Below are positions 39,825 to 44,293 of a DNA stretch of 44,293 bases, in pieces. The notes under the pieces are model-generated. The model ran no database searches. It was not told where the DNA came from and saw only the letters and a program-made list of their open reading frames with translations. The position numbers and the translations under genes were made by a program. The DNA comes from a virus, in IMG/VR virus record IMGVR_UViG_3300021416_000004, positions 1 through 44,293 of that record. One strand, written 5' to 3'. Every line of letters starts with the position of its first letter. Position 1 is the stretch's first letter.

Positions 39825-41704
39825 TGAAGCGCGACGCCTTCACCTTCTCGCTTGGCTTTGGCCCGGAACGTATCGCCGATAACTTCGCAGGTGGGGGCGG
39901 CGCCAGCGAGGCGATCCGCCAGGCATTCGGGCGTGATCCGGACATCGCGATCAACCACGACGGCGAGGCGTTGGCCATGCACGCGGCGAACCATCCGACG
40001 ACGCGCCATCTCACGGAGGACGTGTTCCTGGTGAACCCGGGCGGGGAGATCGACGGCCCTCTCGGCGCCGCCTGGTTCTCGCCCACGTGCACGCACTTTT
40101 CGAAGGCGAAGGGATTCAACATCCTGGACCAGAAGACGCGCGGCCTGGCATGGGTCGTGTACAAGTGGGCCGTGGTGCTGGCGCCGCGCCTGATGTTCCT
40201 TGAGAACGTCGAAGAATTCATGGGATGGGGACCGCTGGACGATCACGGCCGGCCGATCAAGGCCCTGAAGGGCCGAACCTTTGAAGCGTTCGTCCTGGGC
40301 CTGACCACGGGCCTGCCGAAGGACCACCCTGACCTTGCAGAGATCATCAAGACGCTGGGCCCGGACTTCCCGGTCGAGCGCATCATCGCGGGCCTCGGCT
40401 ACAAGGTCGAGTGGCGTGCGCTGCGCGCATGCGACTTCGGCGCCGGCACCATCCGCAAACGCCTGTTCATGGTCATGCGTCGAGACGGCGTCGCGATCCG
40501 CTGGCCAGAGCCGACCCATGGCGATCCGCAGTCGCTTGCCGTGAAGTCGGGCAAGCTGCTGCCGTTCGTGACAGCGGCGGACTGCATCGACTGGTCGATC
40601 ACTTGCCGGTCGATCTTCGAGCGCAAGAAGCCGCTGGCAGAGGCCACGCTGCGCCGCGTGGGACGCGGGTTCGAACGCTATGTGAAGGATGCGGCACGTC
40701 CGTTCATCGTCCCGCTGACGCACCAGGGCGCTGACCGCGTCAATTCCATCGACGACCCGCTGCCGACGGTCACCTGCGCGAACCGCGGGGAGCTGGCCCT
40801 TGTGTCGGCGTCGCTAGTCCAGATGGGATACGGGGAGGCGCCAGGGCAAGCGCCCCGCGCTCTTGACATCAAGGAGCCACTGGGAACGATCGTCGCCGGC
40901 GGCGGGAAGCACGCGGTCGTTGCGGCCTCGCTCGTCCAGTACTACAAGAGCGGCAGCCAGAACGTGCCGGCGGACCGACCGATGCCGACGATCGTGACGA
41001 AGGACCGCGTCGGCGTTACCTGCGCCTACTTGGCGAAGCACTACAAGGGCGTCATCGGCGCCAGTGTCGAGCAGCCTATGCCGACCGTAACGACGTCCGA
41101 TCACACCTCGCTCATCACCGCGCACCTGGTCGGCATCGATAACCAAAGCAACGGCGCCCGCGACGCATGGGACGTGGCGCAGCCGCTGAACACCATTGTG
41201 ACCGAGAACCGCCATGCGGTCGTGACCAGCAACCTGGTGAAGCTGCGCGGCACCAGCACCGCGGCCGCCGTCGACGCGCCGCTGGGCGCCATCACGGCCG
41301 GTGGACAGCATCACGCCGAGATGCGCACCACGCTCGCCCATCCTGGCCAGACCGCTGAACGCCGCGAACAGGTCCGCTCGTTCCTGCGACAGTACTGCCC
41401 GAGCCTGAAGGATGCCCAGTTTCCCGAGCTGGTGACGATCAACGGCGAGCTCATGGAAGTGGTCGACATCGGCCTGCGCATGCTGGTGCCTCGCGAGCTG
41501 GCCAATGCCCAGGGCTTCCCGCGCAGCTACATCCTGGACCCGTTCTTCACGAAGGTCTGCAAGCGCGGCCGCACCACCACCAGGCGGCTCTCGGGCAGCG
41601 CCCAGGTCCGCATGATCGGCAACAGCGTGGCGCCCCCGCCGGCCGTGGCCGTGATCCGGGCAAACATTGCTTACGAAGCCGAGCTCACGCGCTTGGCCGC
41701 TTGA
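39824..41704 (+). CDS. dcm: Cytosine-C5 DNA methyltransferase
   Basis: A 626-residue phage methyltransferase that adds methyl groups to cytosine C5 in specific DNA sites. Motif I is FAGGGGAS (21-28); motif IV is SPTCTHFS with catalytic Cys89; motif VI has Glu127 in ENVEEF; motif VIII is RKRLFMVMRRDG; motif X is GNSVAPP near the C-terminus. The target-recognition region holds about six degenerate repeats of form PLxTIVT...LV, longer than in typical Dcm enzymes. Likely role: protection of phage DNA from host restriction. Coupled to the gene before it. Confidence 0.93.
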   Translation: MKRDAFTFSLGFGPERIADNFAGGGGASEAIRQAFGRDPDIAINHDGEALAMHAANHPTTRHLTEDVFLVNPGGEIDGPLGAAWFSPTCTHFSKAKGFNILDQKTRGLAWVVYKWAVVLAPRLMFLENVEEFMGWGPLDDHGRPIKALKGRTFEAFVLGLTTGLPKDHPDLAEIIKTLGPDFPVERIIAGLGYKVEWRALRACDFGAGTIRKRLFMVMRRDGVAIRWPEPTHGDPQSLAVKSGKLLPFVTAADCIDWSITCRSIFERKKPLAEATLRRVGRGFERYVKDAARPFIVPLTHQGADRVNSIDDPLPTVTCANRGELALVSASLVQMGYGEAPGQAPRALDIKEPLGTIVAGGGKHAVVAASLVQYYKSGSQNVPADRPMPTIVTKDRVGVTCAYLAKHYKGVIGASVEQPMPTVTTSDHTSLITAHLVGIDNQSNGARDAWDVAQPLNTIVTENRHAVVTSNLVKLRGTSTAAAVDAPLGAITAGGQHHAEMRTTLAHPGQTAERREQVRSFLRQYCPSLKDAQFPELVTINGELMEVVDIGLRMLVPRELANAQGFPRSYILDPFFTKVCKRGRTTTRRLSGSAQVRMIGNSVAPPPAVAVIRANIAYEAELTRLAA

Positions 41705-41723
41705 TACAACAAAGGGAACCCCA

Positions 41724-42509
41724 ATGACCACCTACCACAACGGCGCCGGCAACATTAAGCGCATCCCTGACGCCGTCGTCGACGTTCTGATCCGTGACGC
41801 CGGCGTCAGCCGCCTCGCGTACGACGACAAGGACCAGAGCGCGCAAGTCGAGCGCCTGGTGCACGACACCTGCGAGGAACTGCTTGCCCGCTTACCGGTT
41901 ACTCAGCCTGCCGAGCCAGTGGGAGGCGCCCTAGTGGCGAAGGCTAATTACGCGGAGCCGACCGTTACACGGGAAAGCGCATTTCAGGCGATTGGCTACC
42001 TCGACTGTAGCAACTCGCCGCGGCGCTGCGCTGAAGCGGTGGCGATGCTCGTCCCGACCGAAAGTACTGCCGAACCGGCTGACGGTTATGTCCGGGTGAT
42101 GTCTTTTAGAGGGAAGGTGGGTCTGATCCCAGCACGTGCCGTCGCGTCGTCGGCGAAGAACGAGCCGCCAAAAGGATTCGCGCTCGTTCCGCTGCGTATG
42201 ACTGTTGCGATGCAACAGGTCGTCACGGATGAGGAATGGCAATGGGAAGACCTGCTCGCAGTCGCGGAAGCGATCACCGAAGACCAATACAACGAACTCG
42301 CCCAGGTCGCAACGCTTGCCCGACCGCTGAGTATCCAACCCCTCGACCTGGCGGCCACCCTGCGTGAACGCGAAAGCTTCGAGGCGGAGATGCGGAAGGA
42401 TGGGAGCGAGAACTTCGACCGTCGCCCCAGCGGGCGCTACGACAACATGGTGCTCGAGTGGCATTGGCTGGGCTGGCGAGGGCGCGCACGCACTGGAGAC
42501 CCATCTTGA
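41724..42509 (+). CDS. Hypothetical protein, 261 aa
   Basis: AAGGGA precedes the ATG. The first part (MTTYHNGAGNIKRIPDAV) and a central segment around PPKGFALVPLRMT resemble composite phage proteins of unknown function, with a helical Trp-containing C-terminus. The recurring PPKGFxLVP motif is frequent in phage early proteins. No catalytic signature. Confidence 0.72.
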   Translation: MTTYHNGAGNIKRIPDAVVDVLIRDAGVSRLAYDDKDQSAQVERLVHDTCEELLARLPVTQPAEPVGGALVAKANYAEPTVTRESAFQAIGYLDCSNSPRRCAEAVAMLVPTESTAEPADGYVRVMSFRGKVGLIPARAVASSAKNEPPKGFALVPLRMTVAMQQVVTDEEWQWEDLLAVAEAITEDQYNELAQVATLARPLSIQPLDLAATLRERESFEAEMRKDGSENFDRRPSGRYDNMVLEWHWLGWRGRARTGDPS

Positions 42510-42769
42510 CGATCAAGATCCAAAGCCTGGAGCACTATGCCCAGCTGCAGGTCAGCGTTGAAAAGGAACCTCCGGGCAAGGTCGCGGCCCCGCGCCAGGC
42601 GATCAATGCATTCGAGCGGCCGACGCTGAGCAAGAAGCACATACCGAACTCGCGCGGCACGCGCCTGGATATTCCGGAGTGGGCGGTACGGCCAGCTGGG
42701 TTTGGTTTCAAAAGCGTTGGCGGCGGCGATGCCAAGCCAATGCGGTTCCCAGAAAAGGAAGGACAATGA
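42506..42769 (+). CDS. Small early protein, 87 aa
   Basis: A TTG start overlapping the upstream stop (TTGA), with GGAG eight bases before it, gives MTIKIQSLEHYAQLQ. The protein is basic and Pro-rich, with no recognised family. It ends in ATGA overlap with the next gene. Confidence 0.55.
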   Translation: MTIKIQSLEHYAQLQVSVEKEPPGKVAAPRQAINAFERPTLSKKHIPNSRGTRLDIPEWAVRPAGFGFKSVGGGDAKPMRFPEKEGQ

Positions 42770-43041
42770 TGCATAACGACAGCAACCTGATTGCACAGCT
42801 GGCCGCTGAACTGGCGAGGCAGATGCGGCCGCCAATCCCGGTCGAGATCGACTTGTGGGACATCGCCACAATAGCGGCGTACCTGAAGCGCAGCGAATCG
42901 GTCGTGAGAGAGCGCATGGCCTGCCTGCCAAGCTTCCCCAAGGCAATCAGGCTACCGTCAACGAAAACTGCAAAAGGCCAAGCGCTCTACAAAGCGCGCG
43001 AGGTTATTCAATGGGCAGCCGGATACCAAGATAAAAACTAA
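42766..43041 (+). CDS. Small HTH protein, candidate excisionase
   Basis: A 91-residue protein with an AlpA/excisionase-like winged helix (WDIATIAAYLKRSESVVRERM, with FPKAIRLP and a terminal W). AAGGAAGG precedes the ATG. As the last gene of the early operon near attR it is well placed to be the directionality factor (Xis) for the integrase, although the integrase lies at the other end of the prophage map (close on the circle). Confidence 0.7.
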   Translation: MMHNDSNLIAQLAAELARQMRPPIPVEIDLWDIATIAAYLKRSESVVRERMACLPSFPKAIRLPSTKTAKGQALYKAREVIQWAAGYQDKN

Positions 43042-43092
43042 TGAACTGGGCAGAGTGCCTGGCGCGTTTGCCTACACCTGCCCGAACCAAAA

Positions 43093-43434
43093 TTATATTT
43101 CGAACTCCGTGCAACTCTCGAAAACCACCTCTATTTTGAAATCGATGCCTTCATCGTCGGTGACAGCCTCGGTCTGATGCTGGATGGTTGCGAGGGTCTC
43201 TTGCATGGCAGCGTGAGCGGCAATCTGCTCGTCTGTGCGTGCATGGGTATAGGGTTTTGATCCCATACTCCCCATCACACCTGGGATCGCGGCGGCTGCG
43301 AGCATCGCTGCAGGCGCATTAATTCCGGCTACTTTGAGAGCCGACGATGCAAGATCAGGATCCATGCCGCCCTCGATCATACGGACACCCATGCGGATAT
43401 TGTGTATAAAGTTGTTATTTTCAGTTTGTGACAT
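43093..43434 (-). CDS. Hypothetical protein next to attR, 113 aa
   Basis: A soluble protein with a Gly/Ala/Met-rich centre (ALKVAGINAPAAMLAAAAIPG), preceded by an excellent AGGAGG site. It is transcribed toward the early operon, opposite in direction, so it has its own promoter. Position at the prophage edge is typical of accessory genes expressed in the lysogen. No family recognised. Confidence 0.7.
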   Translation of the reverse strand: MSQTENNNFIHNIRMGVRMIEGGMDPDLASSALKVAGINAPAAMLAAAAIPGVMGSMGSKPYTHARTDEQIAAHAAMQETLATIQHQTEAVTDDEGIDFKIEVVFESCTEFEI

Positions 43435-43668
43435 CGAAACCTCCTAACAAGTGAATCCCACGTACTTACCCACAGCCGTCAGAGAACCCCCTGAGGGTAA
43501 CACCACATCGCGGTGATGGCGGGGTGCGACTGAGGTCAGCCGTCGACCGACTCTACACAAGAAGCGATTCCGACTCAAGGAGAACACCGTAGTACCCGCA
43601 TCTAAGCGATATCTTGTTACGCATAATTTACGCAACTCATCCCCAAGCATATGATTATTAAAGAGTTC
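43435..43668. other. Gene-free region inside attR
   Basis: No credible gene. It should hold the promoter of the leftward 113-residue gene. Near the right end it contains the integrase arm-type sites described separately. Confidence 0.5.
43617..43634 (+). promoter_or_regulatory. Integrase arm-type sites, right side
   Basis: TTACGCA at 43617-43623 and 43628-43634, exactly 11 bp apart and 35 bp before the attR core. The same heptamer at the same spacing forms the left array (252, 263, 274). In the excised phage the two sets would flank the core as P and P' arms. Confidence 0.68.
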
Positions 43669-43689
43669 CGATTCCGGCTCCCGGCACCA
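43669..43689 (+). repeat. attR core (21-bp direct repeat)
   Basis: Identical to 107-127, the 3' end of tRNA-Leu. Here it is not preceded by the rest of a tRNA, so this is the displaced host copy at the right prophage boundary. Confidence 0.93.
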
Positions 43690-43704
43690 CAGCACGAACA
43701 TCTA

Positions 43705-43737
43705 CAACCCGCGTTCTCCCCTGGAGGACGCGGGTTG
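43705..43737 (+). terminator. Probable original tRNA-Leu terminator
   Basis: The 10-bp arms CAACCCGCGT and ACGCGGGTTG with a 13-base loop form a stable hairpin just past attR, followed by only a weak T tract (TTGCTTTG). Before prophage insertion it lay 15 bp downstream of the tRNA. It may also end transcription of the DUF2145 gene coming from the right. Confidence 0.55.
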
Positions 43738-43753
43738 TTGCTTTGCGCGGCCG

Positions 43754-44293
43754 CTATTCGATTACCACCGTCCGCACCTGCGGATCGACCGCCCGCACCA
43801 GCTGGCGCACCGCCTCCGTGGTGACGGTGTCGATCTGCCCCGCCATTCTCCGGTCGAAGGGATGGTCGTCGAAGGCGACATTCGCCCGGAACAGCCGCGC
43901 CCCCAGGCGCACGGTTGCCGGGATCTCCAAGGTGGGCGGCTGGTAGCGGATGCCTTTCAGCCAGGCTTGCGCCTCGGCGCGCGTGGCCACGTCGCCTGGC
44001 GGCGCACTGGCGGCGGCCAGGTTTTCCAGCACCCACTGGTTCGAATTCTGGTAGCGCGTCGCGTACACATAGGCCAGCATGTTGTAGCGCGGCTCGTGCA
44101 GGCGCAAGGGAGTGCGGGTGGCGAACAAGGCCGCCAGACGCTCCTGCAGGGCGCTGCCTGGAATGACCAGCTGGGCTTCATAGCGGAACAAATCCGTCAG
44201 GAAGAAATTGCCCATGCCTTCGTAATACAGGCCGGACGCCGCTGTTGCGCAATCGTTGAGTTCATGCACGACGGTCCAGCGGCCCTGCGGATG
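43754..44293 (-). CDS. DUF2145 family host protein (3' part)
   Basis: An open frame that runs off the right edge; reading before the internal Met at 44269 continues as HPQGRWTVVHELN. The sequence follows DUF2145 (VVHELNDC, GNFFLTDLFRYEAQLVIPG, LHEPRYNMLAYVYATRYQNSNQW), a proteobacterial family of probably exported proteins of unknown function. About 180 residues are visible. It is bacterial chromosome, outside the prophage. Confidence 0.85.
   Translation of the reverse strand, partial: HPQGRWTVVHELNDCATAASGLYYEGMGNFFLTDLFRYEAQLVIPGSALQERLAALFATRTPLRLHEPRYNMLAYVYATRYQNSNQWVLENLAAASAPPGDVATRAEAQAWLKGIRYQPPTLEIPATVRLGARLFRANVAFDDHPFDRRMAGQIDTVTTEAVRQLVRAVDPQVRTVVIE

Larger units (their letters stand above)
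107..43689. mobile_element. Complete lambda-like prophage in tRNA-Leu
   Basis: A 21-bp identical sequence (107-127 and 43669-43689), the 3' end of the tRNA-Leu, flanks a full phage genome. It has an integrase next to the left end, an immunity region, replication, packaging, head, tail and lysis genes, and an early accessory operon. All major structural genes appear uninterrupted, so the prophage may be functional. The large/small terminase, gpW-like connector, portal, S49 protease, DUF2190 and gpFII-like order is that of lambda-type siphophages. The integrase is at the end nearest the tRNA and reads inward. Confidence 0.95.

Noticed and set aside
39476-40723. Long minus-strand frame opposite the methyltransferase
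   Set aside because: The plus-strand frame has all methyltransferase motifs; the opposite frame has no motif or start signal.
43444-43701. 85-codon minus-strand frame spanning attR
   Set aside because: It crosses the phage-host junction, so it would be created by integration; there is no sign of a real gene.

Overview
The window holds one complete lambda-like (siphovirus-type) prophage of about 43.6 kb inserted in the 3' end of a tRNA-Leu(CAA) gene. It is bounded by a 21-bp duplication of the tRNA end (107-127 and 43669-43689). The DNA is GC-rich. The only clear host genes are the tRNA and a DUF2145 gene cut by the window end. Together these suggest a betaproteobacterium, probably Oxalobacteraceae (Massilia-like); this is an inference from general appearance, not a database match.

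Layout from left to right: attL, integrase and one unknown gene; then the 3' half of a tRNA-Ser with its terminator and integrase-like repeats, which looks like the scar of another integrated element. Next comes an AT-richer acyltransferase gene (probable lysogenic conversion). The late genes follow on the minus strand, so they are transcribed from right to left: terminase small and large subunits, a Mor/C-type activator, gpW-like connector, portal, S49 protease with nested scaffold, DUF2190 decoration protein, major capsid, head-tail joining genes, tail tube, tail chaperones with a -1 frameshift, tape measure, spike and tail-tip genes, holin-like protein, GH19 endolysin and small accessory genes. 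Upstream of the terminase, still leftward, lie a Cro-like repressor, a CII-family protein, a primase-helicase, an iteron array that may be the replication origin, and a Z-like morphogenesis gene. An S24 (CI/LexA-type) repressor sits between two near-identical promoter-operator modules. The second module drives a rightward early operon of about 15 mostly small genes. These include a probable Acb2 anti-CBASS sponge, a DUF2303 protein, a cytosine-C5 DNA methyltransferase and an HTH protein next to attR.

Proposed control circuit (inference). The S24 repressor binds 13-bp palindromes of type TTAGTC-N-GACTAA, paired 25 bp apart at both early promoters. On induction the leftward operon makes Cro, CII, primase and, further downstream, terminase and the Mor/C-like activator. 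That activator would then switch on three late promoters that share a 46-bp architecture: a 27-bp imperfect dyad, exactly 13 bp, then TAAACT or TAAAGT. They lie just ahead of the connector/portal genes, the protease/head/tail genes and the lysis genes. This three-copy element with the adjacent activator is the most interesting candidate for an undescribed regulatory system in the window.

Other signals read directly from the sequence: integrase arm-type sites (TTACGCA at 11-bp spacing) near both prophage ends; a likely leaderless cro mRNA; an A-AAA-AAC slippery heptamer in the tail chaperone gene; and several small genes with good ribosome binding sites that are easily missed.
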